From a virus, in the IMG/VR virus record IMGVR_UViG_3300027719_000268, positions 1 through 36,425 of that record: a stretch of DNA of 36,425 bases; one strand, written 5' to 3'. The notes beneath the pieces were generated by a model. It did not search any database and was not told where the DNA came from. It saw only the letters and a list, made by a program, of their open reading frames with translations. Below are positions 1 through 9,876 of the stretch, in pieces. The translations under genes and the position numbers were made by a program. Each line of letters begins with the position of its first letter. Position 1 is the first letter of the stretch.

Positions 1-288
1 TTATACATCTTCAGCTTCTGCCCATTCGTTGGTCTCAACGCCGTCCGCGTCTTTCCGGCTTTCCTTTATTTTGCCGTACATAGCGCCCCTGGCCATGTTC
101 TCTCCGGCCATTTGGATTACTGCCGTATAGATATATTCATCCGGCCTCTCCAGCCGCACGGCTCCGGACAGATACAAGCCCAGGATTACGCTGGTGATGC
201 CGCCGAGGTGGTCGGTGCGGCTGTGGATGATTTTCCAGTAATCGCCGGTGATGCCGCCCTGGATGGTTTTTTGCCGTTTAAGCGCCAT
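1..288 (-). CDS. Small protein at the distal end of the tail operon, unknown function
   Basis: A 95-residue protein and the last gene of the late operon. I start it at the ATG at 288 (MALKRQKT) because GAGG lies just upstream; an upstream in-frame extension is out of frame with the real tail gene and looks non-coding. Its start overlaps the 3' end of the large tail gene by 11 bases, which implies translational coupling. There is no signal peptide or clear membrane segment; the C-terminus is acidic. The position after the fibre gene suggests a tail-tip accessory or fibre-assembly role, but I do not recognise the family. The window begins exactly at its stop codon. Confidence 0.7.
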   Translation of the reverse strand: MALKRQKTIQGGITGDYWKIIHSRTDHLGGITSVILGLYLSGAVRLERPDEYIYTAVIQMAGENMARGAMYGKIKESRKDADGVETNEWAEAEDV

Positions 289-3200
289 TTTTACCTCTTT
301 TTTTATGGTCAATCCGTGTCTGCAAATATTCCGGCATGGGTTCATAAGGTAAGGGCTCAGGCCGTTTTCCGCGCGCCTTGTCTTTTTCTGGCAGCGCGTC
401 AAACTCCGCTATTTGCGCCTTTCGTTTATCAGCCTGCCGGGCCTGCTCCGTATCCCAATCAAGCAGTTCATCCTCCGCCATTTCCTCAATATGAATAAAT
501 TTCTTGCCGGTCAACGCCTCAATAGCAGCGATGGCCCCGTACATATCCACATTGATACGGCGGCCCAGGAAGCTGTTTTCGCTATAATAAGACCACGGGA
601 ACAAATAGGCTTCGTCCGGTGTGAACATGGAAAAATGGTGGGGTGAAATGGTGGTTTTATTGCCTGCGGAATCCTGAACCCGGACTTCGACATTGGTATT
701 CAGGAACCCGTAAATCAGCGCGCGGCCAGTTACGGCGGCGGGGTCTGCGATGTCGTCGAGGATGATCTTTCCGTTCATAAAGAGATCTCGCCATTCATTG
801 GTGCTTTTGCCAAGATCGCCTGTTCCAAGGGTATTATAAAAATCGTATCCGTCCCAACCGACCGGAGCCTCAATAGAACCTCCAACCATAAAAACCGTGT
901 CCGCTGCCAAAACTATGTTATCAAATCTTCTAACAGAAGCATCACCGATATAAAAGGCTCCGGTGCTATCCGTATCAGGCATTATTGATACAGTATCAGC
1001 CCAATTCGGCCCCAGTGTAAAGACTCTGTTTTGAGTAACAAACTTTATAACACCTTGATCAAGATACGATGTTGTGTTTAATGTTATATCCCCGCCAGCC
1101 TTTATCGTAATTCCGGCCCCTGAATTAATCACCAGGCCGGCACCAGAGGCCATATCTATGGTCAGGCTGCTTCCGTCCCATTTCAGGGCGCTTGACGCAT
1201 CCCCGATATGGAATTTATAGGCCCCGGAATCATACCCCAGCCAAAACCCGGCTGTGGTGTCCGTATACGTGTCTTTCCCATCAGACCGAATACCGCCGCC
1301 GCTGCCGATGGTCAGCCATCTAAGGACTGTCGCATCTTCCGCCAGCAGAATGGCCGTGGCCACTGATGAAAACGTCGCCCCGAACGCCGCCCAGTTTCCC
1401 GCGACCCATGTTGGCTGGGTGGATGCGTCCGTGCCGGCATACAGGTAATAGGCCCCGGAATATTTGACAATGTCACGTCTGACAGCGTTGTTATAAAAAA
1501 CCTTGCCGTCGCCTGGCACATACTCACCCCGATACACCACACCCGGCCCTACGGCGCCGGTAACCCCATCCGCGCCGGTTGCCCCGGTTTTGGCTTTGGT
1601 GATGGTTTGCTTGATGGTTAGGGCCACGGTTGACCCATCGAATTTCGTGATGGATATGGGATAAGAGATGGTCACCACATCCACTGCCGCGCTCATGCCG
1701 GAATGATCGGCAATAGTGCAAGTAGTTGTCCCGCTGCCGCTTCTCCCGCCAACTGTAATGCCGCCAGCGGGGTCGATTGTGGGCGTGCCAACCAGGAAGC
1801 GCCCAGCAGCAGCCACAGTGTGAAAATTCAAAAGGGTGGTGCCGTCATAAATTTGCAGGGTGGCCCTTGACCCGGCATAACTTGACGGCGTGCCGTCAAC
1901 CGCGCACGGGACCGAATGGGCATGGTTGGAAAACACCGGCGTTATCGCGTCAAAGGTATAGACCGACCACAATGTCGGGGCCGCAAAAACGCCCCATAAA
2001 CCATCGGCCCCCCGGTTTCTGGAGCTGATCCACTCCCAGGGATAACTGGCGCTCACCCCCGCCGAATCATCCGTCCATCCGGAGGGGACATAATCATCCG
2101 TCTGCACCGCCGTGGTGGTCAGGGATGGTGTGGCGCTGGTGGTCATGCGCCTAAAAATGTATTCCGTGGATATCCCGTCCCGCACGCAGGGCGCATAATC
2201 CGGCATGACATGCCCCCGGAAAACCATGCCCTGTTTGCCGTAGAGGGTGACGCCCGCGGTGATAGTGGCCGAATGGACCCCGAACCAGGCGTACACCGCG
2301 CCAGCCGGTATGGTGGCGGTCCGGTAGATGCGTTCATAGGCTGTCTGACCCACGGCAATCGTGGTGGCAGGCCCTGCCGTGTATGTGATGGCCGAACCGG
2401 GCGGATCACCGTAAAATGTGACAAGGCATTGTCCTGTGGCCGCATTTGTCCCGGAGAACCGGGCCAGCACGGAAAACCCGATTTCGTCGCCCACGGCAAA
2501 CCCCAGATCAGATAGCCGGATAGAGGTTTGATTGCCGAACCTCGCCACACCATACAACCCGGCTCCTAAAACGCTGATCTCTCTATTCATCTGCGGGATG
2601 CCCAGATTCACCTGGCCGGTTTCGCCGTCCGCCACTTTGGCGATGGTGATTTCTCCGGAATAGGTTCCGGACAGGCACTTGACCCGGAGGGTCTGGTTTG
2701 TGCCCCAGGCTGCGTTGTTGTATGCCAGCGCGTAGGTGTTTGTGGTTTTTGGGGCTGCCAGATCCGCCCATGCGGTCCCGTTCCAGTATTGCCAGAGATA
2801 CCCGGTCAGGTCCCCGGAAAGGACCGCCGTTAAGGTCACGGATGTGGGGACCGGCACGGTTTCACCCGGTCCGTATTTAAACACGGTTTCCCCGGAGATC
2901 GTGACCAGTTTGGTTAAAGACAAAAATTCAAAATCCGAGCCCAGGGACGAATCCGGCGTTATGGCGGTCTTTGAAATATCCGAGAACTGCTCCAGATGAT
3001 TGTAAACCGTGCCGTCGATATCCACCGTTAAATCCGGCTTAATATGGATGGATGTAATCACCACGGGCTTTGAATCGCCGTACACCTTCAGGCCCGAGAA
3101 CGCCTCATACACCGTCACCACCTGGCCGGGAATCAATGTTGCGCGGGCCGCAATTTTGCTCATTTCGGTGGAGAACCGGACCGAATATTTCTGATCAAAT

Positions 3201-4444
3201 TTTTTCTGAAAATACAGGATGCCGAAGGCCTGGGCGTGCTGGTTATTATACCCGTATTTGTATTCAAACACACCCCCGGACGGGTCATTGATGGTCGTTT
3301 GCGCGCCATACAGCCCCACTGCCGCCTCGCCGGTCAATTCGTCCTGTGGCTCCCCGTTCCAGGCAAACCGGATGGTTCCGCCGTCCACTTCCGCCCTGCC
3401 CATGCGGGCCGGGGAAAAAGACATGCTTTTGATTTTTGCGCGGGTGAAGGTTTCCACGGACGTCTTAACAAACGGGTTTATTTTGACCGTCAAATCCATT
3501 GACAGGAAGCTGTCGCACTGGGAAAGCAGGGAGGAAAGAATGCTTTCCTTGCTTTCCGGCTTCCAAAACCCGCCTCCCCAGGAAACGCCGGATCTCGCTG
3601 TATTTACCGCCGTGAAAGACGCGGAATCCAGATACCCGGAAGCAACGCCGAACAATTGCAGAATGGCGTATATCCATGAGCCGGGGCCGGTGGCCGAACT
3701 GTAAGGCCCGGAAAACTGCACCAATGGCGGCAAGATGGCCCCGGATTTAATCCATACCCCGTTGGCGTCCACAATCCCATCGCCGTCGCTGTCCGCGATA
3801 GTCATTTGGGTCGCCTTGACGGTGATTTGCTCGCCCGCCTTGTCCGACTGGGTATAAGTGTATGAATTATCCCACTCACTCACGAAATCCCATTGCCGGG
3901 GGGACCGCACCTTATTAACGGTGTAGGTGTACCCGGTTTTACCCAGGCAATAATACCGGGAACCTGCGGACAAAAACGGGGATACCGGGATAAACGCGGT
4001 CCCCAGGGTGATGGGCACGCGGGCCTCTGTATCTTCTGGCGCGTCGTCAGATGGAAAGTTAGCGGAGACAGCCGGGGTGACCGGGAAATCACCCTTGAGA
4101 TACCGGGTGATGGGGTCCACACAAGTGCAATGGATTTTCCCGTAAGCTTCCACGGCGGTCTCGATATGGAGACACCAGCGCCTGCAAAGCACCCCGTCCA
4201 GCAGCAGCCCGACACAGCACCGCACATCCTGAAAATCGGCCTCGCTTAATGCGCCGGATACGTTTGATATATCAAATTCCGCCTCATTGGGCGCGTATAG
4301 CCGGGACACAATATCAACCCGCATATGGATGCCGGAAAACGATTCCGGGATGATCTTGGCCGCGTAGTCCGTGCCGCCGTAGGTGTACGCCTCCATCCCG
4401 TAATAATACGTCCCGTCGATTTCAAACAGCCAGGTTGCTTTCAT
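278..4444 (-). CDS. Tail tip / host-specificity fibre protein
   Basis: A 1388-residue structural protein, the second largest in the window. The N-terminal 130 residues look like a tail-hub domain (beta-rich, similar in feel to DUF2163-type minor tail proteins). The middle contains Ig-like or carbohydrate-binding beta segments around residues 510-620 and 840-940. A short collagen-like stretch (GATGADG, GAVGPG) sits near residues 945-970, followed by repetitive fibre-like sequence. The last 60 residues are charged and helical. The position after the tape measure and a small minor tail gene fits a lambda gpJ-like hub fused to a receptor-binding fibre. Start: the ATG at 4444 overlaps the stop of the upstream gene as TAATG. 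The tail-tip role is well supported by order and size; domain names are inference. Confidence 0.8.
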   Translation of the reverse strand: MKATWLFEIDGTYYYGMEAYTYGGTDYAAKIIPESFSGIHMRVDIVSRLYAPNEAEFDISNVSGALSEADFQDVRCCVGLLLDGVLCRRWCLHIETAVEAYGKIHCTCVDPITRYLKGDFPVTPAVSANFPSDDAPEDTEARVPITLGTAFIPVSPFLSAGSRYYCLGKTGYTYTVNKVRSPRQWDFVSEWDNSYTYTQSDKAGEQITVKATQMTIADSDGDGIVDANGVWIKSGAILPPLVQFSGPYSSATGPGSWIYAILQLFGVASGYLDSASFTAVNTARSGVSWGGGFWKPESKESILSSLLSQCDSFLSMDLTVKINPFVKTSVETFTRAKIKSMSFSPARMGRAEVDGGTIRFAWNGEPQDELTGEAAVGLYGAQTTINDPSGGVFEYKYGYNNQHAQAFGILYFQKKFDQKYSVRFSTEMSKIAARATLIPGQVVTVYEAFSGLKVYGDSKPVVITSIHIKPDLTVDIDGTVYNHLEQFSDISKTAITPDSSLGSDFEFLSLTKLVTISGETVFKYGPGETVPVPTSVTLTAVLSGDLTGYLWQYWNGTAWADLAAPKTTNTYALAYNNAAWGTNQTLRVKCLSGTYSGEITIAKVADGETGQVNLGIPQMNREISVLGAGLYGVARFGNQTSIRLSDLGFAVGDEIGFSVLARFSGTNAATGQCLVTFYGDPPGSAITYTAGPATTIAVGQTAYERIYRTATIPAGAVYAWFGVHSATITAGVTLYGKQGMVFRGHVMPDYAPCVRDGISTEYIFRRMTTSATPSLTTTAVQTDDYVPSGWTDDSAGVSASYPWEWISSRNRGADGLWGVFAAPTLWSVYTFDAITPVFSNHAHSVPCAVDGTPSSYAGSRATLQIYDGTTLLNFHTVAAAGRFLVGTPTIDPAGGITVGGRSGSGTTTCTIADHSGMSAAVDVVTISYPISITKFDGSTVALTIKQTITKAKTGATGADGVTGAVGPGVVYRGEYVPGDGKVFYNNAVRRDIVKYSGAYYLYAGTDASTQPTWVAGNWAAFGATFSSVATAILLAEDATVLRWLTIGSGGGIRSDGKDTYTDTTAGFWLGYDSGAYKFHIGDASSALKWDGSSLTIDMASGAGLVINSGAGITIKAGGDITLNTTSYLDQGVIKFVTQNRVFTLGPNWADTVSIMPDTDSTGAFYIGDASVRRFDNIVLAADTVFMVGGSIEAPVGWDGYDFYNTLGTGDLGKSTNEWRDLFMNGKIILDDIADPAAVTGRALIYGFLNTNVEVRVQDSAGNKTTISPHHFSMFTPDEAYLFPWSYYSENSFLGRRINVDMYGAIAAIEALTGKKFIHIEEMAEDELLDWDTEQARQADKRKAQIAEFDALPEKDKARGKRPEPLPYEPMPEYLQTRIDHKKRGKNGA

Positions 4445-4863
4445 TATGCCTTGTATCCTTCAATCCGGAGTTTCACGCTATCCACGGACACAAAGCCGCC
4501 CCGGTTGCTGTATGCTGTTTTTTTAACCACATCCATAAAGCGCGCCACGTAAATATTGGTCTCGTTCGGGTGATCCCAATAAAACGTTTTGGCCCGCCCG
4601 TTGGCCTTTGACGTATTGTGCCATAAATCCAAGATAACGCCCGCGTCGGATTCGGATAGGTTGTCAAATTGCAGCTCAACATCAAAATAGGTGTCATCGG
4701 ACATCCGGGCCACGACCACGGACCCATCATCGAACTCATGGACCACTTGTTTTTTATCGCCGAATTCCGGAAGCACGGACCACGGGTGTACTGACAGGGT
4801 TTCTGCCGTATAATCCGCGACTTTGGTGGCGGTGAAATAATCTTTCATGGTTTTGACTGCCAT
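4444..4863 (-). CDS. Minor tail protein, gpM-like
   Basis: A 139-residue protein between the tape measure and the tip protein, the place of lambda gpM or distal-tail proteins in siphoviruses. It has a motif order typical of such proteins: an early 'EFGDKKQVVHEFDDGS' segment, then 'LQFDNLSESDAG', then an aromatic 'FYWDHP' segment, all on a beta-rich background. It is coupled to the next gene by TAATG. A weak AGGA precedes the start. The assignment rests on gene order and pattern, not on a searched family. Confidence 0.7.
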   Translation of the reverse strand: MAVKTMKDYFTATKVADYTAETLSVHPWSVLPEFGDKKQVVHEFDDGSVVVARMSDDTYFDVELQFDNLSESDAGVILDLWHNTSKANGRAKTFYWDHPNETNIYVARFMDVVKKTAYSNRGGFVSVDSVKLRIEGYKA

Positions 4864-4883
4864 AGTTGGTCCTTTTTATATTT

Positions 4884-7800
4884 TTACCCAGCCGCCGCGA
4901 TGCGCCGCACCTGTGCCTGTGCCTCCGGGTTGGTCCGGAGCGTCTGGACCGTGATATCCTTTAACTCCTTATCGCCCACATATACCCGCACGGTGACATT
5001 CCCGCCCGCGTACCCGTCCGCCGCCGTGATCTGACTCATGGTGGAATTCAGATTCACCATTTCCTGGTATATCTGCGCCAGGCTGGTATTGGATGTTGTG
5101 AGCTGAGAACTCAGATCGCCGATGGATGCCCCGGCGTCATAATCGATCTTGGCTTCCAGCGCGGTCAGGTCCGTGACAATCTTGCTGTTCACATCCGCAT
5201 AATTGCCGTAACCCTTCAGGAAATCCACGAACTCGCCGGAAACAAAGGACGTAAACTTGTTGCTGTCGCCGGATGTCATGGCTCCCTGGTACAAGTTCTG
5301 GTACCGGGCGTTCATGGCCTCCATGCTCTGCACTGGGGCCAGGGAGCCTCCCTGCAAGTCCCAGATCAGGTCAGACACCTGTTCTTTGAGCGTGTCATAA
5401 AAATCAATGATGGTGGAATAGGCGGATTCTTTGGCGTTTTCAATTTCAATGCCCCAGGCCTGCATAAAGGTTGAACCATCGGCAACCATAGCCGGGTCAA
5501 TTTCTTTTAAGGTCTCATAATTCGCCTGATATGCCTTGTTGATGCCGTAGAGGGTGGATTCCAAATCCGTCATTCCGCTGGTGGATACAACGTCCCCGGC
5601 GTTTTCGAGGATGGCCGCGCTTCTTGACTCACGGACCGCCGCTTTCATGGCAACCGCCCAATCATAGGCAGCCTGCTCGGCTTCCGCGTATGTCATGCCC
5701 TGGTCGATCAATTCCACTCGGTAGCTTTCCGCCTTATCCATGATGCCTTTGTATGCCTGATCCAGTTCCGTAAGGTTCCCGGCTGCCACGTCCATTTCGT
5801 AAGCCATAGACGCCGTTGTTTCGGCTCTCAGGTCGGCATAATGCTTTTCAATAAGGATGCGGGTTTGTTCGGCTTCCGCCAGTTTGCCGGTGGAGTCGGT
5901 CAGCACCTTGTTTAGTGCGTCGATGTTTTTAAAGTGGTCGGCAAGGGCCGCTGCGTCCATTTTATCAAGTTTTTCATCCGGCATATTCATCAGCGCGTCG
6001 CGGGTGGCCTTGATCTGGGCCAGGTAATTTTGCATACCTTCCCCGGCAAAGACGTTCATGGTTTCGTCCCAGTCCTGCTTATCCTTATCGTATGCGGTCA
6101 GGTCTTTATCTTTCCATGTCTTTGCAAACGCATCACTCGCCATGTTCATCGCGTCAATGCCTTTGGACAGCTCCATGATACCGTTCAGCATGGTTTCAAA
6201 GATGGCTTCCGCGACTTTCTCAATGCGCTTTGACTTGCTGGAGGTGCCTTCTGAATAGTGGTCAAGTACCCGCTGAGGAATTTCCGCCGCAATATCGCCG
6301 GATTTGATTAATGCCTGAATGAGCGCTCCGGCGTCATTGGACGTTTCGGCCATGAGGGAAATAAAATCCGGCACGCCTATTTCATCGACCAGGCTGGATA
6401 TGATGCCAGAGGTTTCGCTTTTGCTGTAATCATAAGAGGTATAGCCTTTGTCCTTCAGTACCGTGCGGCTCATGATATTCAGCTTGTCCTCCCCGGCGAT
6501 GGTGTCAACAAATGAGGAGACAAAATCAAGGGCCACGGCCTGGTAAATATCGCTGCTGTCGCTGCGTTTTCTCATCCCCTCCGGGATTTTAAATGCCCCG
6601 GCAAGGGTAGCGTTCACCCCTTCCATTTTTGTGGAAAAGATGTCCCTAATCATGGATTCCTGGGCCAGGGTCAATTCATCGGTTTTCAGGATTTGATCGG
6701 CAATGGCCCGGGTGTTTGTCTTGAGGGTTTCGATCAGGTTGTCAATGGAGTCGGCGAGCTGTTCGCCATAAGAAGGGCCGTTGTCGCCCAGCATAGAGCC
6801 AGCCGCCGCGCCCAGAATGCCGCCCACGACTGCCGCCTGCCACCCTTTTGTTGCGCCCGCCTGCGCCCCGGCAGCGCCACCAGAAATAGCACCCTGGGTT
6901 TTCGTCATTTTCGTTGTGTTGTAAAGGGTGGCGGCTACGGCCACAAGGTTGCTGATCTCAAAATTAACCCCATCGGTAAGGTCTTTAAATACCTTGCCAA
7001 GCGGCCCACCAAGTGCCTCACCGAGTTTCATGTCCGCAATCAGTTTGGGAAAATTTTCAGCGAACTTTTGAGAAGACACGTCAATCATGGTATTGCCGAT
7101 GGACTCAAAGAACTCGCCAAAACTTTTTGAGTTGCCTTTCATGGTTTCAGAAAACAGGCTTGCAAAGGCGTCTTGAATCTTTTCGGCTGTGTGCTTCCAG
7201 GTGTCTTCGACTTCTTTGGCAGTATCAGACGTATTTTTAGAGTATTCCTCGTTGTATTCTTCCATTGATTTCAGGTTGGCAGCTTGCACGTCCATCATGC
7301 CTTCATGGTGTTGCGTAACCGCCGCCGCCTGGTCATCATTGCTCATGAACCCATCATATTTGGCCCATTCCGCATTCCGTTCCGCAATAGCCTTCTTTTC
7401 CATGTCAAGCTGCATCGTGAGGCCATAAATAGCCTTTTTTTGCGCGTCTGTGGCTCCGGCCCCCGCTGACCGCACCGCGTTTAATGCCGCTTGCTCGGCT
7501 TCGGATTTGCCGAGGATGGACAATTCAAAATTCAGGTTGTCGATGGTCTGGCGGATGGCGTCTGAGTGCTTTGCGGCGGCTTTGGCGGCGGATTCCTGTT
7601 CTTTGGTGAGTTCACCGGTAGCAGTGGCAACTCCTTTAATCTTAGCTATAGCGTCCCCCGCTTCTTTTGCGGCTTTCGCCTGCGCTTTCCCTTCAGCAGT
7701 CAGTGAAAATTCAAGGGCTTGATATCTTTTTTCAAGCGCTGCGGCCTCCGCATCACTCTCTTTAAACCTTTTTTCATATTCTTGATTCCGAGCCAGCGCC

Positions 7801-8861
7801 GCATCAAACCTTTTGGTGCTGCTTTCAGCCCCCAGCATCATTCCGGGGCCATAAAGGAGCATTTGCATCTGGGTCAAAGACCCGCCTATTTTATCAAGGC
7901 CCATTGCGATAACTCTGAATTCCTGGGATACCCTTATGGCCACCATGTGCATTTGCGTTCCCCAGTCGGCGATCTCTTCTTTGTTTTCTATCAGCCAACC
8001 GTTCATCTCTTTTGTTTTATCGATGATGCTCCTGTAAGCCGGTTGCATAAGCCCGCGAAGAACCTGTGTTGCTGTTGTGTCGATGGTGGATTTTACCGCC
8101 TGCCATTGGTTTTCAAGCAATGCCGTCGCGGGGCCGAATCCGGACAACAAACCGCCGATATTCTCCAGCACGGTGTCGCTGGTCCGCCAGGTCTTGAGGT
8201 TTTTTTCAATTTGCGGGTCAATGGCTTTTAATGTGGTCAGCAGCATGGACGTTGATTCGTTTGAGCCGGTCATGACGGCCCTGATTTCCGTGTTGATCTG
8301 CCGCATGATTTCCTGGCCATCGGTCAATAGGGGAAGGGCATTTGAAATGCGGGTGAAACTTTCCATCTGCGCCTGGTTTGTGCTTTCCAAGAATACGCCA
8401 GAACGCGCAAAAGCATTTGCAAGGGCGGTTGTTTCTTCGCCGGATAGAAGCGTTTTTGCCGCTATGTTTTCCAGAACAGGGACCATTGCGGTGGCATATT
8501 TGAGCGCATCTTTCCATTGATCTTCCAGTCCCATGCCCTTTTGACGCTCGCCGAACGTGGTGACCATCGCCGCGAGGCTGGCAATTGACTTTTGATAGGT
8601 ATCAACGGCGGCAAAGCCCTTTTCAAACACGGCCTTTGCGGTCTGCACGCCAACATAGGCGGCGGCAAGCTGTTTGAGGCTGCTGAACAGCATGGCGTAA
8701 CCTTCACCGGCTTTTTTTGCCGATGCCCCCATCTTATCAAACCCGCGTTTGCCTTCATCCCCGGCTTTGTTGGCGGCTTTGCCCACGGATTCCAGAACCT
8801 TGACGGTGCCGTCATCGGATACTTTGATTTTTAGTTGGAGTGTGGCGGTGTTGGTGGACAT
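4884..8861 (-). CDS. Tail tape measure protein
   Basis: A 1325-residue protein with the usual features: a lysine/alanine-rich helical N-terminus, long coiled-coil stretches (roughly residues 350-560 and 980-1150), a glycine/alanine-rich hydrophobic patch near residues 653-693 (GGAAGAQAGATKG, GGILGAAAGSMLG) and another helical region after it. It is the longest gene after the fibre and follows the tail chaperones, as expected. Tape measure length sets tail length; at roughly 1.5 angstrom per residue this predicts a tail near 200 nm. GAGG precedes the ATG. The gene immediately upstream is separated by a repeat element (8886-9009). Confidence 0.9.
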   Translation of the reverse strand: MSTNTATLQLKIKVSDDGTVKVLESVGKAANKAGDEGKRGFDKMGASAKKAGEGYAMLFSSLKQLAAAYVGVQTAKAVFEKGFAAVDTYQKSIASLAAMVTTFGERQKGMGLEDQWKDALKYATAMVPVLENIAAKTLLSGEETTALANAFARSGVFLESTNQAQMESFTRISNALPLLTDGQEIMRQINTEIRAVMTGSNESTSMLLTTLKAIDPQIEKNLKTWRTSDTVLENIGGLLSGFGPATALLENQWQAVKSTIDTTATQVLRGLMQPAYRSIIDKTKEMNGWLIENKEEIADWGTQMHMVAIRVSQEFRVIAMGLDKIGGSLTQMQMLLYGPGMMLGAESSTKRFDAALARNQEYEKRFKESDAEAAALEKRYQALEFSLTAEGKAQAKAAKEAGDAIAKIKGVATATGELTKEQESAAKAAAKHSDAIRQTIDNLNFELSILGKSEAEQAALNAVRSAGAGATDAQKKAIYGLTMQLDMEKKAIAERNAEWAKYDGFMSNDDQAAAVTQHHEGMMDVQAANLKSMEEYNEEYSKNTSDTAKEVEDTWKHTAEKIQDAFASLFSETMKGNSKSFGEFFESIGNTMIDVSSQKFAENFPKLIADMKLGEALGGPLGKVFKDLTDGVNFEISNLVAVAATLYNTTKMTKTQGAISGGAAGAQAGATKGWQAAVVGGILGAAAGSMLGDNGPSYGEQLADSIDNLIETLKTNTRAIADQILKTDELTLAQESMIRDIFSTKMEGVNATLAGAFKIPEGMRKRSDSSDIYQAVALDFVSSFVDTIAGEDKLNIMSRTVLKDKGYTSYDYSKSETSGIISSLVDEIGVPDFISLMAETSNDAGALIQALIKSGDIAAEIPQRVLDHYSEGTSSKSKRIEKVAEAIFETMLNGIMELSKGIDAMNMASDAFAKTWKDKDLTAYDKDKQDWDETMNVFAGEGMQNYLAQIKATRDALMNMPDEKLDKMDAAALADHFKNIDALNKVLTDSTGKLAEAEQTRILIEKHYADLRAETTASMAYEMDVAAGNLTELDQAYKGIMDKAESYRVELIDQGMTYAEAEQAAYDWAVAMKAAVRESRSAAILENAGDVVSTSGMTDLESTLYGINKAYQANYETLKEIDPAMVADGSTFMQAWGIEIENAKESAYSTIIDFYDTLKEQVSDLIWDLQGGSLAPVQSMEAMNARYQNLYQGAMTSGDSNKFTSFVSGEFVDFLKGYGNYADVNSKIVTDLTALEAKIDYDAGASIGDLSSQLTTSNTSLAQIYQEMVNLNSTMSQITAADGYAGGNVTVRVYVGDKELKDITVQTLRTNPEAQAQVRRIAAAG

Positions 8862-8885
8862 GGGGATTTACCTCTTCGTTATTTA

Positions 8886-9009
8886 TTGTTGATTGATAAG
8901 GATTGTTGATTTTCGATTGTTGATTGTTGATTTAAAAAGGAGCGCAAAGCGCATCATTCAATCACAAATCGCCAATCAACAATCACCAATCCTTTTCAAT
9001 CGCCAATCA
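8886..9009. repeat. Heptamer-arm repeat, family A
   Basis: The left arm is GATTGnn-type heptamers, the core is GCGCAAAGCGC at 8942-8952 followed by ATCATTCAATC, and the right arm carries the same heptamers inverted (GCCAATC). It fills the gap between the chaperone and tape-measure genes. Confidence 0.85.
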
Positions 9010-9020
9010 TAAATAGAGCT

Positions 9021-9278
9021 TCACATTAGCCTCGGCGGCTGCAACATCTGATTCACCCGTCCCAGGTCCAGCCATTCTTCATAATTCAGCATATCCGCAT
9101 CCATCGGAAAGCCTGCGGCCTGAAGCGTCCGGATATTCAGCAATTTCCGGGTGTAGGGGCTGATATCCTCGGCCTTTAATTTCGGGCAATTGGCGCAGGC
9201 CCAGGCCAGTTCACGTTCGTCGTATTCTTCCAGGCACTTGGCGACCTCCGCGTCTCCGCAAAGGTCGCCTTTTTTCAT
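9021..9278 (-). CDS. Tail assembly chaperone, downstream (T-like) part
   Basis: An 85-codon frame from an ATG at 9278, but this is probably not the true start. No ribosome site precedes that ATG, and the same frame stays open upstream to 9380, overlapping the end of the previous gene in the -1 frame. Residues just upstream read ETLDEILDRDIQA, which looks like protein. Position between tube protein and tape measure, the small size and the -1 overlap match the lambda G/GT tail-chaperone pair, so the product is likely made as a fusion by frameshifting. It contains a CxxC-like 'CANCPKL' segment and helical 'LNYEEWLDLGR' near the C-terminus. Confidence 0.7.
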   Translation of the reverse strand: MKKGDLCGDAEVAKCLEEYDERELAWACANCPKLKAEDISPYTRKLLNIRTLQAAGFPMDADMLNYEEWLDLGRVNQMLQPPRLM

Positions 9279-9317
9279 GGCCTGAATGTCACGGTCGAGT
9301 ATTTCGTCAAGGGTTTC

Positions 9318-9360
9318 GGGCGTATTGCCGTTAAAGGGCGTATTGCCATACGCCCCTACG
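9318..9360. repeat. Palindromic repeat, family G, inside the chaperone overlap
   Basis: Contains GGGCGTATTGCC and GCCATACGCCC in inverted order. It supplies the TAG stop of the upstream chaperone (9356-9358) and is read through in frame by the downstream -1 frame, giving a GAYGNTPFNGNTP linker. Confidence 0.75.
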
Positions 9361-9748
9361 CCCCCTCCAGGTCTTCGCCCTCATCCACGGATGCCGTCTG
9401 TTCAAAGGCATGGATGGCCAGGGCTTCAACCAAATGGGGGGCGTATTTGCAAACCAGTTGCTTCCATTCCTTATCGAAATTCGGGGAGGCAGGATCGGAA
9501 CTGATCACCACGCCGCCGGGCTTTTCAAAATCCCCTTCCCGGAACCCGGTCAGGATTTCAGCGCCCATCTTCTGCCGCTGTTCGCCGGTGCAGTTCACCA
9601 GCTTGTTCCGCTCACGCCGGGTCATGCCGTTGACGTATGAGGCCTGTTCTTTGGCGGACGGGGTGCGGTAAAACAGTTCGATGGATGAATTGGAAAGGTG
9701 ATCGTTTAATTTCAGTTTGTTGGGTTGATCTGTGAAAATGAAGGGCAT
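9356..9748 (-). CDS. Tail assembly chaperone, upstream (G-like) part
   Basis: A 130-residue protein immediately after the tail tube gene, the usual place of the G-type chaperone that binds the tape measure. AAAGGAG precedes the ATG. The fold appears mainly helical; the C-terminal 20 residues are acidic (SVDEGEDLEG), as is common just before the frameshift in G proteins. The last codons overlap the downstream -1 frame. The stop codon lies in a palindromic repeat, so the natural C-terminus may have been altered by that insertion. Confidence 0.7.
   Translation of the reverse strand: MPFIFTDQPNKLKLNDHLSNSSIELFYRTPSAKEQASYVNGMTRRERNKLVNCTGEQRQKMGAEILTGFREGDFEKPGGVVISSDPASPNFDKEWKQLVCKYAPHLVEALAIHAFEQTASVDEGEDLEGA
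9361..9365 (-). promoter_or_regulatory. Candidate -1 ribosomal frameshift site
   Basis: On the coding strand a run of five G (GAG GGG GCG TAG in the zero frame) lies two codons before the stop of the upstream chaperone gene. A -1 slip of the GGG codon keeps perfect pairing and enters the downstream frame, which opens at 9380 and has no stop until 9021. Downstream, the palindromic repeat could fold and stall the ribosome. It is not a canonical XXXYYYZ heptamer, since only the P-site codon re-pairs perfectly. Confidence 0.5.
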
Positions 9749-9783
9749 TTTGGTCTCCTTTGGGTTTTAATATTTAATATTTA

Positions 9784-9870
9784 TGATTGGCGATTGGTGA
9801 TTTGTGATTGAATGATGCGCTACGCGCTCTGATTTTAAATCAAAAATCAACAATCGAAAATCGCCAATCC
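9784..9870. repeat. Heptamer-arm repeat, family A, inverted orientation
   Basis: The core GCGCTACGCGC (9817-9827) has GAATGAT on its left, the reverse of the copy at 8886. The same asymmetric core therefore occurs in both orientations, as expected for an inserted element. Arms are GATTGGC/GCCAATC-type heptamers. Confidence 0.85.
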
Positions 9871-9876
9871 TTTTAT

